A stretch of 64,000 nt of DNA from Clostridia bacterium (GCA_017513525.1 JAFXFC010000015.1:115035-179034); one strand, 5' to 3'; shown: positions 29,736 to 39,105, numbered from the stretch's first letter. Notes: generated from the letters alone by a model not told the origin. Translations and numbers: made by a program.

Positions 29736-29920
29736 ATATAGTCTCCCTTATACGAATTATTTTGTCGGCTTTTTATTGTATCACAATTTTTCCTGTTTGT
29801 CGATACTTCTCATATTAAAATACGGCATCTGAAAAATAAGAGACATTTTCAATTTTATTGTTGATTTTTTTGTGCTGTAAGATTATAGTAAAAATATAAG
29901 TAAAAAGGGAGAAAAGTTGT

Positions 29921-30793
29921 ATGAAAAATAGTTTCTTGAAAGTTGTGGCAATTATTTGTGTTATTTTGTCTTTTTCATCCGTTTTTAGCGCCTGCGGCAA
30001 CACTTTACCGGATATAGTAGAAAAGGATCCGTTACAGGACAGTGAATCTGTCAGAATTATGTCTTTTAATATAAGATGCAACGAATACAATAAAAGAAAA
30101 AAAATCGTCCCGCAACTCATAAAGGAATATTCACCCGATTCCGTCGGCATTCAGGAATGTACATATACATGGTATAAGAATCTGACAGAATCGCTTCCCG
30201 AATATGAGTTTATAGGTGTAGGCAGAGATTCTGGCGGAACGGATAAGGACTGCGGAGAAATGTCTGCAGTGCTTTACAGAAAAGACAAATATACTCTTGT
30301 TGACAGCGGCACATTCTGGGTTTCCGAAACTCCCGACGAAGTTTCCTTCGGCTGGGATGCAGACTGCAGAAGAATATGCACATGGGTAATTCTTAAAAAT
30401 ATTGAAACAGGCGAAGAATATGCCCATGTAAACACTCACCTTGATCATAAAGGAAAAGAAGCAAGAGTTAACGGCTCGAAAATGGTAAGCGAGCACGCCC
30501 TCACCTTTGATATGCCGACTGTTCTCACAGGTGACTTCAACTTCAATAAAGAAACGGATCTTTATAAAGGCATTATTGAAACCGGACTTCGTGATACACA
30601 GGATATTGCAGTTAATACAATGACAGGCAAGACATATCACGGATATGACGGCGGTGTTGACGGCTCCCCCATTGACTTCATTTTTGTAAATGATGAAATA
30701 GCTTCGGTTTCTACATATAAAATCGTAAGAGATATGTACGGCAAGAAATATTCATCAGACCACTACCCCATTTATGCCGATATGAAATTCTGA
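29921..30793 (+). CDS. Endonuclease/exonuclease/phosphatase-family lipoprotein
   Basis: A 290-residue protein with a signal peptide ending FSAC (Cys25, likely lipidated). The EEP fold motifs are present: RIMSFNIRC, GIQECTYTWY with the metal-binding Glu, VNTHLDH, LTGDFNFNKET and the catalytic SSDHYPIYADM. Members hydrolyse phosphodiesters or phospholipids (nuclease, sphingomyelinase or phosphatase). Surface location is inferred from the lipobox. It stands alone with its own terminator. Confidence 0.88.
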   Translation: MKNSFLKVVAIICVILSFSSVFSACGNTLPDIVEKDPLQDSESVRIMSFNIRCNEYNKRKKIVPQLIKEYSPDSVGIQECTYTWYKNLTESLPEYEFIGVGRDSGGTDKDCGEMSAVLYRKDKYTLVDSGTFWVSETPDEVSFGWDADCRRICTWVILKNIETGEEYAHVNTHLDHKGKEARVNGSKMVSEHALTFDMPTVLTGDFNFNKETDLYKGIIETGLRDTQDIAVNTMTGKTYHGYDGGVDGSPIDFIFVNDEIASVSTYKIVRDMYGKKYSSDHYPIYADMKF

Positions 30794-30811
30794 AAATCTA
30801 CAAAAACTTTT

Positions 30812-30842
30812 ACCGACGGAAATTTTCCGTCGGTATTTTTTA
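30812..30842 (+). terminator. Terminator after the EEP lipoprotein gene
   Basis: ACCGACGGA (30812-30820) pairs with TCCGTCGGT (30826-30834), followed by ATTTTTT. Confidence 0.9.
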
Positions 30843-30957
30843 TTCCGTTTTACAAATAATATTTACTGTTTTTCGCAATATTTTTATTGACAAACGATAA
30901 AATATGTGTTACTTTTGAATTGTAAAATTTTACAATAAACTTAAAGAGGTGCCTTTT

Positions 30958-31392
30958 ATGTATACATCGGTTAAAAGCACAAAGCTGACCTTATATGTAA
31001 CTTATGGATTTTGTGTTCTGCTGGCAGGCATGATGATAGGAGTTGTTCCCGCTCTCAACTGGATATTCGGAACAAGGCAGTTCACAAATGTTTGCGTTAT
31101 CGCCTTTTATACCTGTACACCTGCGGCATGGACAGCACTTATCAGCATCATAAAGCTTTTGAAAAATGTTCTCACTGACAGAATCTTTTCAGTTGAGTCC
31201 GTGAAAATACTGCGTTTACTTTCATGGTGCTGTGCATTCGTAAGCGTTGTATCATTTATTGCAATGTTTTTCTTCCGTCTTCTCTTTGTATTCTGGCTTG
31301 GAGCAGGACTGATGATGCTGATTCTCAGAGTGCTGAAAAATGTACTCGCAAGAGCAGTTGAAATAAAGGAAGAAAACGAACTTACGGTTTAA
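30958..31392 (+). CDS. DUF2975 membrane protein
   Basis: A 144-residue protein with four predicted membrane helices (around residues 10-35, 45-75, 90-115 and 120-140). DUF2975 proteins are almost always followed by a small YozG-like HTH regulator, as here (gene 11 bases downstream). The ATG at 30958 is chosen since the GTG at 30949 lies in the AAAGAGG site. The pair may sense a membrane state; the signal is unknown. Confidence 0.82.
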   Translation: MYTSVKSTKLTLYVTYGFCVLLAGMMIGVVPALNWIFGTRQFTNVCVIAFYTCTPAAWTALISIIKLLKNVLTDRIFSVESVKILRLLSWCCAFVSVVSFIAMFFFRLLFVFWLGAGLMMLILRVLKNVLARAVEIKEENELTV

Positions 31393-31402
31393 GGTGAAAC
31401 AT

Positions 31403-31615
31403 ATGGCAATAATTGTAAATCTTGATGTTATGCTTGCAAAAAGAAAAATGTCTTCGGGAGAGCTTGCAAATCAGATAGGCATTACACAGGCAAACTTATC
31501 CATTCTGAAAACGGGCAAAGCAAAGGCAATCCGCTTTTCTACACTGGAAAGCATATGCAAATGTCTTAACTGCCAACCAGGGGACATTCTCGAATTTACA
31601 GACGAGGAGGAATAA
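31403..31615 (+). CDS. Small XRE/YozG-type regulator
   Basis: A 70-residue protein: MSSGELANQIGITQANLS then CLNCQPGDILEF, the HTH_26/YozG form. It is paired with the DUF2975 gene in front and followed after 3 bases by the DUF4173 gene, so the three form one operon. The ATG at 31403 follows AAGGTG. Confidence 0.88.
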   Translation: MAIIVNLDVMLAKRKMSSGELANQIGITQANLSILKTGKAKAIRFSTLESICKCLNCQPGDILEFTDEEE

Positions 31616-31618
31616 TTA

Positions 31619-33664
31619 ATGTCTGAAATTAAGGACAATACGGAAAATATATCTGAAAACAACAGTAGTAAAAACTTAACAGATAACAGTATTATTCAAA
31701 ATCCAAATACCGTAACAGCTGTAAAAAAGTCTGCTGTCAAATTGGACATATTTGATATCATTGCATTTTTGTTAACAACAGCAACCGTATTCGACACTGT
31801 ATATACAATACTTTCTTTACCCTACGGTCATCTTCTCAGCATTGTTCATTCAGTATTTTTTGTGTTAATTGCTTTAATGCTCATAATAAAAAAGAAGCAT
31901 TTTCCGAAAAAAGCCGTATTTCCCGCTGTTTTACTGATATTAACAATTGTCAGTCACAGCATTTTCAATTTTAACCCATTACTGAGACTGATTTTTTCCT
32001 GTTATTTATTCGGATATTTTGTTTCAGCTCTTACAGGTGCCGACGGCTTTCCGTTGCAAACTACAGTAAACGCTTTTCAACAGTTAAAAGCACTGTTTGT
32101 CATACCTGTAAAAAAAGTCTTTGCTCCGTTCAAATGCATTAAAATCAGCAAAAACAGTCCGCACATAAAAAAACTCGCGGGCATTCTCGTAGGCTCAATA
32201 TTGGGAATACCTGTGTTTGCAGTTTCGGCATTTCTCTTAATGTCGGGCGACACGGCATTCGGGGATGTATTCTCGGATATTTTTGGTAAAGTAGCCGATT
32301 GGATATTTGAGATACTTGATAACTTTTTTGATTATGCAGTGTGCGTTATTGCTACTGTACTGCTCACCCCTTTTATATACTCATTTATCTTTTCGTCAAA
32401 ATACAGACTTACAGAAGAAACAGAAGATCAGGAAATTAAAAATTCTGTTAAAAAGCTGCACTTTATTAATTCATCTGTATTATTCGGTTTTTATTCAGTA
32501 ATAAGCCTTTGCTATATTATATTTATTTTTTCTCAGTTAAAATATCTATTTTCCGCCTTCTCTGATACTCCGGCTTACGGCTATTCAATTTCTGAATATG
32601 CCCGTAACGGATTTTTTGAGATGAGCGCCGTTGCAATTATCAATCTCTCACTGATTGCGGCAGGTGTCATTTTTACAAAAAGAAACGAAAAGGAAGAGCT
32701 TTCAAAAATATATAAGGTTTTCTCTGCCTTCTTCTGTCTGTTTACGGTACTTTTAATCGTGATAGCAATAACAAAAATGGCTCACTATGTAACAGGTTAC
32801 GGACTTACCGAAAAAAGAATTGCCGTGCTTCTTGCTGACATTGTGCTTTTAATTACATTTATTTGCATTTTCATTAAGCTGTTCAAAAACAATTTCCCGT
32901 ATCTCAGAATAGCCTCCAGTGCGGCACTTGTTGCAATATGTCTTTTCCTCACCGTCGGAACAGATATTATTGTTGCGAACTTTAACACAGAAATGTATCT
33001 CTCAGGCAAGCACAGCGAAATTGATATATCCACAATTTCAAAGCTTGACAGTAATTACTGTAAGATATTAAATCTTGATAAGCTGACAAACGATACGGAT
33101 GAAAATACGGCGGGTAAGGCAAAAAGTGAAATTTACAGGCTTTATAAAAACAGTGAGAATATTTCAGATTATTCTTACACACTTGACGGCAAGCTATTAG
33201 CCAATTATTGCAGCAAGAATTCGGAGAGATTCGGGACATACCGAAAATATTCAATTTACCATTCCTATGAACAGGAAAGAATTCTTCAACAAGAATCAAG
33301 CTACTATACAGGTATGCTGAATCTGGAAATATCTGTTCCGGATGCTTTTACAAGGCTTGAAATATCAAATTCTTTAGTCAATACAGTTGTGTATTATGAT
33401 GACGGCACAGCTTTCAATGAGAATGAAGTCATCCGAATCTTTGACTGGGTGTATTCTGAAGAAGAAGGACTTATGGCTGCGATAACGGCTTTTGATACTG
33501 AGGGAAATCAGTACAAATATGAAATCCGTTTTGACGATAAAATATTAACTGAGAACGAAAATAAAACCGTTAAAGTACCTTCCTACTACTCACATTTCTA
33601 CGGAGCTTTTCTATATGACGAAACAGGTGATATTCTGTTAGTCAATACAGATACAATAATTTAA
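31619..33664 (+). CDS. DUF4173 (DUF4153-like) multi-spanning membrane protein
   Basis: A 681-residue protein. A polar N-terminal 40 residues are followed by about 11-12 membrane helices up to residue about 455 and then an extracytoplasmic C-terminal domain. GYSISEYARNGFFEM is the recognisable motif of the DUF4173 family. Function is unknown. Its coupling to DUF2975 and a YozG-like regulator suggests a regulated envelope module (inference). Confidence 0.8.
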   Translation: MSEIKDNTENISENNSSKNLTDNSIIQNPNTVTAVKKSAVKLDIFDIIAFLLTTATVFDTVYTILSLPYGHLLSIVHSVFFVLIALMLIIKKKHFPKKAVFPAVLLILTIVSHSIFNFNPLLRLIFSCYLFGYFVSALTGADGFPLQTTVNAFQQLKALFVIPVKKVFAPFKCIKISKNSPHIKKLAGILVGSILGIPVFAVSAFLLMSGDTAFGDVFSDIFGKVADWIFEILDNFFDYAVCVIATVLLTPFIYSFIFSSKYRLTEETEDQEIKNSVKKLHFINSSVLFGFYSVISLCYIIFIFSQLKYLFSAFSDTPAYGYSISEYARNGFFEMSAVAIINLSLIAAGVIFTKRNEKEELSKIYKVFSAFFCLFTVLLIVIAITKMAHYVTGYGLTEKRIAVLLADIVLLITFICIFIKLFKNNFPYLRIASSAALVAICLFLTVGTDIIVANFNTEMYLSGKHSEIDISTISKLDSNYCKILNLDKLTNDTDENTAGKAKSEIYRLYKNSENISDYSYTLDGKLLANYCSKNSERFGTYRKYSIYHSYEQERILQQESSYYTGMLNLEISVPDAFTRLEISNSLVNTVVYYDDGTAFNENEVIRIFDWVYSEEEGLMAAITAFDTEGNQYKYEIRFDDKILTENENKTVKVPSYYSHFYGAFLYDETGDILLVNTDTII

Positions 33665-33668
33665 TCGC

Positions 33669-33704
33669 AAGGAGCTTTCTGCACAAGCAGAAGGCTCCTT
33701 ATTT
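33669..33704 (+). terminator. Terminator after the DUF4173 gene
   Basis: AAGGAGCxTTCTGC pairs with GCAGAAxGCTCCTT around an ACAA loop, followed by ATTT. Confidence 0.75.
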
Positions 33705-33734
33705 ACAGCATTTGGAGTATTCTCAAAACCCTTA

Positions 33735-33781
33735 ACCTATGATAACATAAAAGTGCTTTAAGCAAAAAAAATATCATAGGT
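33735..33781 (+). promoter_or_regulatory. Leader hairpin that masks the ribosome binding site
   Basis: ACCTATGATA (33735-33744) is perfectly complementary to TATCATAGGT (33772-33781). The second arm contains AGGT of the AGGTGA ribosome binding site for the gene at 33788. Folding would hide the site, a possible translational switch or thermosensor. Confidence 0.55.
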
Positions 33782-33787
33782 GATCAA

Positions 33788-34747
33788 ATGAAAAAATTTA
33801 TTTCTCTTTTACTTTCTCTTTTATTTCTGTTGTCTTTCGTGCCGTTTCAGAGTAAAGCCTCGGCAGCGGCAGATTATAAGGCTGCCACTGTCAACACTCA
33901 AAGCGGAAATCTGAATGTAAGAAGCTCACCTTCTGCATCTTCTTATATTAAAACCTCAATTCCAAAAGGCAGTTTTGTTACTCTTATTTCAGAAAACGGA
34001 AATTTCCGGTATGTACGCTACGGAAAATCCTCATACGGATACTGTCATAAAGATTACATAAAAACCGTTTCCGATAAAAATGCGACAGTCAATACATCTT
34101 CGGGAAATCTTAATGTAAGAACGGGAGAAGGAACAAATTTTTCGATAAAAGATAAGCTTCCTAAAGGCGAAAATGTTGTAATTCTATCTTCTTCGGGCAA
34201 CTGGGTTAAAATCCTTTATCACGGCAACAAAACGGGCTTTGTAAGTTCTTCTTATCTTAAAACAGCCTCAAACACCTACAGCAGCATTTATCTCAATGTT
34301 CCGAGCTTCAAGCAAACGGATTCCCGTTGGGGGTATGTAACACTCGGCTCATCGGGCAAAACTATAGCAAAAATCGGCTGTGCCACCACTGCAATTTCAA
34401 TGATAGAATCCTTCAGAAAAGGATATAATATCTATCCCGATACCATGTCAAAAAGACTTTCTTACACTTCTTCGGGCAGTGTTTACTGGCCCTCGGATTA
34501 TAAAGTAACAACAAGCAGCTCGAATTATCTCAAGGCATTTTATGAGCTCTTAAAGCAAGGTAAGCCCGTTCTTTTCGGCTCTAAAAACTACTATGGCTCA
34601 CAGCACTGGATAGTTGTAACAGGCTTTAGAGGCGGAGAGCTTACTGCTTCAAACTTTATCATCAATGACCCCGGCAGCAATTCGAGAATTACCCTTTCTC
34701 AGTTTATCTCCTCTTATCCTCAATTTTACAAATATTTTTCCTATTAA
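33788..34747 (+). CDS. Secreted SH3-SH3-C39-type peptidase
   Basis: A 319-residue exported protein. It has a signal peptide (residues 1-27, ending SKASAA), two bacterial SH3 domains (about 33-95 and 98-160, each with SGNLNVR), and a C39-like papain-fold domain: catalytic Cys in KIGCATTAIS, His in GSQHWIVVTGF and Asp in INDPGS. It probably binds the cell wall and cleaves peptide or peptidoglycan cross-links. The leader contains a hairpin over the ribosome binding site. Confidence 0.88.
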   Translation: MKKFISLLLSLLFLLSFVPFQSKASAAADYKAATVNTQSGNLNVRSSPSASSYIKTSIPKGSFVTLISENGNFRYVRYGKSSYGYCHKDYIKTVSDKNATVNTSSGNLNVRTGEGTNFSIKDKLPKGENVVILSSSGNWVKILYHGNKTGFVSSSYLKTASNTYSSIYLNVPSFKQTDSRWGYVTLGSSGKTIAKIGCATTAISMIESFRKGYNIYPDTMSKRLSYTSSGSVYWPSDYKVTTSSSNYLKAFYELLKQGKPVLFGSKNYYGSQHWIVVTGFRGGELTASNFIINDPGSNSRITLSQFISSYPQFYKYFSY

Positions 34748-34754
34748 GTATAGA

Positions 34755-34940
34755 CAAACCGAACTTCTTTTGATAAAATCAAACAAATAAATATTTTACC
34801 GATGTCGGGGAAATACAGGTGAAAATCCTGAGCAACCGCCATTGCCGTAATCAGCACAGTCTGTAAGTCGGAATGCCCGCTCGGTAAAGTCAGAATATCA
34901 CTTTTGGGCAAGAGGAAAAGTGAATGACAATATCGGTTTG
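34755..34940 (+). ncRNA. Cobalamin riboswitch (compact class)
   Basis: The outer stem CAAACCGA/TCGGTTTG (34755-34762 with 34933-34940) and P1 TTACCGA/TCGGTAA bracket the core GGGGAAATACAGGTGAAAATC-like element with the conserved GGTGAAAA and later AAGTCGGAATGCCCG. A second hairpin (34898-34923) has loop GGGCAAGAGG, whose GGCAA can pair with TTGCC at 34842-34846, the expected L5-L13 kissing loop. The peripheral domains are short. A strong terminator follows, and the genes below encode an ECF transporter, so B12 binding should switch transcription off. Confidence 0.88.
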
Positions 34941-34967
34941 TTTATTTTTCAGACTTTATTGACTTCA

Positions 34968-35003
34968 TAACGCCCTTTCCGAACGAAAGGGCGTTATTTT
35001 TTT
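34968..35003 (+). terminator. Riboswitch expression-platform terminator
   Basis: TAACGCCCTTTC (34968-34979) pairs with GAAAGGGCGTTA (34985-34996), followed by seven or eight T, and lies 12 bases before the EcfT start codon. Confidence 0.9.
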
Positions 35004-35015
35004 AGGGAGAGTAAT

Positions 35016-35891
35016 ATGAAACTCGGATTCAAGAGCCTTCATCCTGTAACACAGCTTCTGTTTTTTGTCGCAGTTTTTGTTTTTTCCCTTTCTGCTACTC
35101 ACCCACTAAGCCTTGTTACAGCTTTTCTTTGTGCTTTTATTTATGACATGAAGTTACGAAGAAAAAAAGCAATTTCATTTTTAATAAAGCTTATTTTACC
35201 GCTTTCTATATTTTCCGCAGTCTTCAACGGGCTTTTTAACCATGAGGGAGTTACGGTTCTTTTTACACTTTGGGGAAATATTAACTTTACTCTTGAAGCG
35301 GTAATTTACGGTCTTGTATTTGCAATAAGAGCGGGAGCTGCTATTATGTGGCTTGGTTCTTTTAACGAAATTCTCACAAATGACAGGATAATATTTCTTT
35401 TCGGAAGATTTTCTCCGAAAACAGCTCTTATAGTATCAATGGCATTGAGATTTATTCCTTTAATTGTAAGTCAGAGTGAAGAAATAGAAAAAGCACATAG
35501 AGGAATAGGCAAAGGAAAGACATCGGGCAGTTTTATTGAAAAAATAAAAAATGCCGCAAAAAGGCTTTCCGTTCTTATTTCATGGACACTTGAAAGAGGT
35601 ATTGATACACAAAACTCAATGATGGCAAGAGGCTACGGCTTAAAAAAAAGGTCTTCCTATAATTCATATATTTTTTCTTATAAAGATTTGTTGTTTATCC
35701 TTGCCGTTATTTCAGGGAAAATAATGTTCATTCTTTCAAGAGAAGAACTGACATCTCATTATATTCCGAGTATAGTGGTTCCTTTCCCTTCACTTCTCGG
35801 TTCGGTCTTTTCTGTAATTTTCACACTTTTAATGCTCTCACCCTTAATTTTTGATATCAAGGAGGAAAAGAAATGGTCGATTTCAGTATAA
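35016..35891 (+). CDS. ECF transporter T component (CbiQ/EcfT family)
   Basis: A 291-residue membrane coupling protein with about five to six helices. The hallmark cytoplasmic motifs are present: RAGAAIMWLGS early, and RGIDTQNSMMARGYG, the AxRG-type coupling helix that contacts the ATPases. It is the first gene below the cobalamin riboswitch and overlaps the ATPase gene by 19 bases. With the next two genes it makes a complete energy-coupling-factor importer, probably for a cobalamin-related vitamin. Confidence 0.88.
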   Translation: MKLGFKSLHPVTQLLFFVAVFVFSLSATHPLSLVTAFLCAFIYDMKLRRKKAISFLIKLILPLSIFSAVFNGLFNHEGVTVLFTLWGNINFTLEAVIYGLVFAIRAGAAIMWLGSFNEILTNDRIIFLFGRFSPKTALIVSMALRFIPLIVSQSEEIEKAHRGIGKGKTSGSFIEKIKNAAKRLSVLISWTLERGIDTQNSMMARGYGLKKRSSYNSYIFSYKDLLFILAVISGKIMFILSREELTSHYIPSIVVPFPSLLGSVFSVIFTLLMLSPLIFDIKEEKKWSISV

Positions 35892-37540
35892 AAGATCTGA
35901 GCTTTTCATATCCCAATGAAAAGAAAAAAGCTCTCGATAATATATCTCTTGATATCAGAAGCGGAGAATTTATTGTAATTTCAGGGCCCTCTGGCAGCGG
36001 CAAAAGCACTCTTTTAAGTATGCTCAAGCCCGAGCTTACACCTCACGGTAATCTTCAGGGAGAAATAATATATTTCGGTAAAGAAAAAAAACTCTTCTCA
36101 CAAAGGGAATCTTCCGAAAAAATAGGTTATCTTCTTCAGAATTCTGAGTATCAGACCGTCACGCACAGTGTTCGGACAGAGCTTTCATTCGGGCTCGAAA
36201 ATCTCGGTCTTGACAGTAAGACAATAAGACTCAGAATTGCAGAAATTTCCGCATATTTTTCTCTTGAAAAAATAATAGATAAAAAAACAGACGAGCTTTC
36301 GGGCGGACAAAAACAGCTTGTCTGTCTTGCAAGTATACTCGCTATGCACCCGAAAGCTGTGATTTTCGATGAACCAACCGCACAGCTTGATCCGATGGCA
36401 GCGCAGACACTTTTATCTACTATAGAAAAGCTTTGCAGAGAAAACGGTATCACCGTTATTATTACCGAACACAGACTTGAAAATATAATACCCCAAGCAG
36501 ACAGGCTTATAGTTTTACAAGACGGAAAAATAATAGCCGACTGTCCTCCCGAAAATCTTGACGTTTCTCTTTTTCCGGATAACGAATACATAAAAAGCTC
36601 AATGCCCTTTCCCATGCGCCTTTTTGCTCGACTCGGCTATAAAGAAAAACTGCCGCTTAATATAGGTGACGGCAGACTGATACTTAAAAAGCTTCTGCAA
36701 AAAGAAATAAACGATACAATTAATAGAGAAGAAGCAAAAAAAACGGAAAACTTTGCAGTTGAAGCAAAAAATGTCTGGTTTTCATACGACAAAAAAAGCT
36801 ATGTTCTTAATAGTTTTAATCTGAAAATTCCTGTCGGCTCCTTTTTCGCGATAATGGGAGCTAATGCCGCAGGAAAATCAACAGCCGTTTCTCTTATGTG
36901 CGGAATTTTACCTTGTAAAAGCGGTGAAATAAAAATATTCGGCAAAAACATAAAAAAATATCACCATAATGAGTTATATAACGGCATTTTAGCATTTTTG
37001 CCGCAAAAATGCGAAAGCCTGTTTTCGGGTAATACCGTTTTGGAAGATCTCCAAAATGCTCTTTCCGACAGCGGACTTTCAAAGGACGAAAAAACAGCAA
37101 AAATCAATGAGACAGCAAATATTACAAATATAACCTCCATTCTGAATAAACACCCCTATGATATAAGCGGAGGTGAAATGCAAAGAGCCGCACTTGCAAT
37201 AGTGCTTCTGAAAAATCCTAAAATAATTTTCATGGACGAGCCTACAAAAGGGATGGATTCCATTTTCAAAAAGCAGTTCGCGGATATAATAAAAAATCTT
37301 TGTAAAATTGGAGTAACCGTTATCATGGTTTCCCACGATACAGACTTTTGTGCAGAGCACTGCGACAGATGCGCCATGATATTTGACGGAATGTGTATCA
37401 CCCAATCGGACAAATACGATTTCTTTGCAAATAACTACTTTTATACAACTGCCGCGAATAAACTCGCAAGAGAGTTTTTCCCCAATGCTGTTACTGAAGA
37501 GGAGGTTTATAAGCTTTGCATAAAAAACCTTCAAAAGTAA
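35873..37540 (+). CDS. ECF transporter ATPase, fused A and A' domains
   Basis: A 555-residue protein with two complete ABC ATPase domains. Domain 1 has Walker A GPSGSGKST, signature ELSGGQKQ and Walker B AVIFDEPTAQLD. Domain 2 (from about residue 295) has GANAAGKST, signature DISGGEMQRA and IIFMDEPTKGMD. Most ECF systems use two separate genes; fusion is known in part of the Clostridia and Bacteroidetes. It powers the importer through the EcfT neighbour. It overlaps both flanking genes. Confidence 0.92.
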   Translation: MVDFSIKDLSFSYPNEKKKALDNISLDIRSGEFIVISGPSGSGKSTLLSMLKPELTPHGNLQGEIIYFGKEKKLFSQRESSEKIGYLLQNSEYQTVTHSVRTELSFGLENLGLDSKTIRLRIAEISAYFSLEKIIDKKTDELSGGQKQLVCLASILAMHPKAVIFDEPTAQLDPMAAQTLLSTIEKLCRENGITVIITEHRLENIIPQADRLIVLQDGKIIADCPPENLDVSLFPDNEYIKSSMPFPMRLFARLGYKEKLPLNIGDGRLILKKLLQKEINDTINREEAKKTENFAVEAKNVWFSYDKKSYVLNSFNLKIPVGSFFAIMGANAAGKSTAVSLMCGILPCKSGEIKIFGKNIKKYHHNELYNGILAFLPQKCESLFSGNTVLEDLQNALSDSGLSKDEKTAKINETANITNITSILNKHPYDISGGEMQRAALAIVLLKNPKIIFMDEPTKGMDSIFKKQFADIIKNLCKIGVTVIMVSHDTDFCAEHCDRCAMIFDGMCITQSDKYDFFANNYFYTTAANKLAREFFPNAVTEEEVYKLCIKNLQK

Positions 37541-38229
37541 CTCTTATATCAATCATATCGCTTCTTTTTATTGCCCCGCTGTGCATATTTTTGTGTGCTG
37601 TTTTTATAAAAAGCAAAAGCTACTATGCGGCTGCGGTAATTGTAATAATATGTGCAATTCTCCCCTTTTTCGCTTTTTTTGAAAAAAGAAAGGTCAAAAC
37701 GGGAGAAATAGTAATTATTGCTCTTATGACAGCGCTCGGAGTGGCTTCAAGAAGCGTGATGATGTTTTTACCTCAGGTAAAGCCTACTTGTGCACTTGTT
37801 ATTGTCACGGCAATAGCCTTCGGTCCGAATGTGGGCTTTCTCACGGGGGCACTTACCATGTTCTTATCAAATTTCATTTTCGGGCAGGGCATGTTCACAC
37901 CCTTTCAGATGCTCGGAATGGGACTTGTGGGCTTTTTGTGCGGTCTTATTTTCAACGAAAAAAAATATGCCGCTAACCGATATATTGTAAGTATAACGGG
38001 CGGCATTCTTTGCTTTTTGGTATACGGCCTTATTGCAGACAGCTGTTCGGTGCTGATGCTGTCATCAAGTTTTTCATTGTCTTCTATTCTCACATTTTTT
38101 GCTTCGGGACTTACATTTAATATTATCCACGGCATCACAACTGCAATTTTACTGTTTTTTATAAATAAACCTATGACAGACAAATTCTCAAGACTCAGAG
38201 TAAAATACGGAATTTTTTCCGCTAAGTAA
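37516..38229 (+). CDS. ECF transporter substrate-specific (S) component, probably for cobalamin or a precursor
   Basis: A 237-residue protein with about six to seven membrane helices and the S-component motifs GFLTGALTMFLSNFIFGQG and FQMLGMGLVGFL. It uses a TTG start with GAGGAGG upstream. Because the operon is under a cobalamin riboswitch, the substrate is likely vitamin B12 (CbrT-like) or an intermediate such as dimethylbenzimidazole (CblT-like). The sequence alone does not decide between them. Confidence 0.82.
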   Translation: MHKKPSKVTLISIISLLFIAPLCIFLCAVFIKSKSYYAAAVIVIICAILPFFAFFEKRKVKTGEIVIIALMTALGVASRSVMMFLPQVKPTCALVIVTAIAFGPNVGFLTGALTMFLSNFIFGQGMFTPFQMLGMGLVGFLCGLIFNEKKYAANRYIVSITGGILCFLVYGLIADSCSVLMLSSSFSLSSILTFFASGLTFNIIHGITTAILLFFINKPMTDKFSRLRVKYGIFSAK

Positions 38230-38270
38230 AAACAGAGTTTCTGCGCTTGATTTGCAGAAACTCTGTTTTT
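38228..38270. terminator. Bidirectional terminator between the S component and folP
   Basis: AAAAACAGAGTTTCTGC pairs with GCAGAAACTCTGTTTTT around a short loop, so each strand ends in a T-run. It serves both convergent genes and touches the folP stop. Confidence 0.9.
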
Positions 38271-39105
38271 ATCTGTAAATATTATCTATGGTGTCAATGC
38301 TTTTTTTGTGCAAAGGAATTTCATGCACTCTTATGATATCTGCTCCTTTAATGACCGCGGTGATATTTGCGGCAAGAGTGCCGCCGAGCCTGTCGGAACT
38401 GTCTTCTTCACCTGAAATTTTACCTATAAATCTTTTTCTTGAAAGAGCGCACAATAAAGGCAGAGAAGGATTATTTAGCTTCTCAAAATTTTTCAGCAGC
38501 TCAATATTCTGTTCATTTGTTTTCGCGAAACCGAATCCTGCATCAAGACATATTCTATTAAGCGGAATACCGAACATGGAAATATCTTCAAGCATTTTTT
38601 CAAAGAATTCATTGACGCTGTTAATTATTCCGCCGTTAAAATCAACAACATCCTGCGCTTTATGAACGCCGACTCCGCCGTGCATTATTACCCAGCCCGC
38701 ATTATATTTTTTTATAATTTCTGCCATATCCGACGAAAAAATACCGCTCACATCATTTATAATATCAGCGCCGAGATAAAGACTTTTTTCTGCTGTTACA
38801 GAACTCACAGTATCTACGGAAACAGGAACATTGAAATTTTTTCTTATTTCTCTTAATACGGGTTTCAGTCTTTCCCACTCTTCTTTATCTGAAACGGAAA
38901 CTGAAAAAGGTTTTGTGGATACAGCACCGATATCGATTATATCAGCACCGTCTTCTATCATTTTTTCGGTATGCTCCAACGCCCTTCTAACATCATTATA
39001 TTTTCCGCCGTCTGAAAACGAATCGGGAGTAACATTAAGTATTCCCATTATATAGGTCTTTTTTCCAAGCGGGAGCGTATATTTTCCGCATATAAATTCT
39101 TTCAT
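38269..39105 (-). CDS. folP: Dihydropteroate synthase
   Basis: A 278-residue folate-pathway enzyme that joins p-aminobenzoate to the pterin diphosphate. Motif 1 is YIMGILNVTPDSFSDGG; others are DAGFGFAKT, LSRKRFIG and RVHE near the end. The second loop reads IGAVSTKP where most enzymes have GGESTRPG, so Arg is Lys and two Gly/Glu positions differ. The start at 39105 begins the conserved part; a further 15 residues upstream are possible. No other folate gene is adjacent. Confidence 0.9.
   Translation of the reverse strand: MKEFICGKYTLPLGKKTYIMGILNVTPDSFSDGGKYNDVRRALEHTEKMIEDGADIIDIGAVSTKPFSVSVSDKEEWERLKPVLREIRKNFNVPVSVDTVSSVTAEKSLYLGADIINDVSGIFSSDMAEIIKKYNAGWVIMHGGVGVHKAQDVVDFNGGIINSVNEFFEKMLEDISMFGIPLNRICLDAGFGFAKTNEQNIELLKNFEKLNNPSLPLLCALSRKRFIGKISGEEDSSDRLGGTLAANITAVIKGADIIRVHEIPLHKKSIDTIDNIYR

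Noticed and set aside
36151..36615. A 154-residue open frame opposite the ECF ATPase gene
   Set aside because: It mirrors the ABC ATPase codons, with no start signal or motif of its own.
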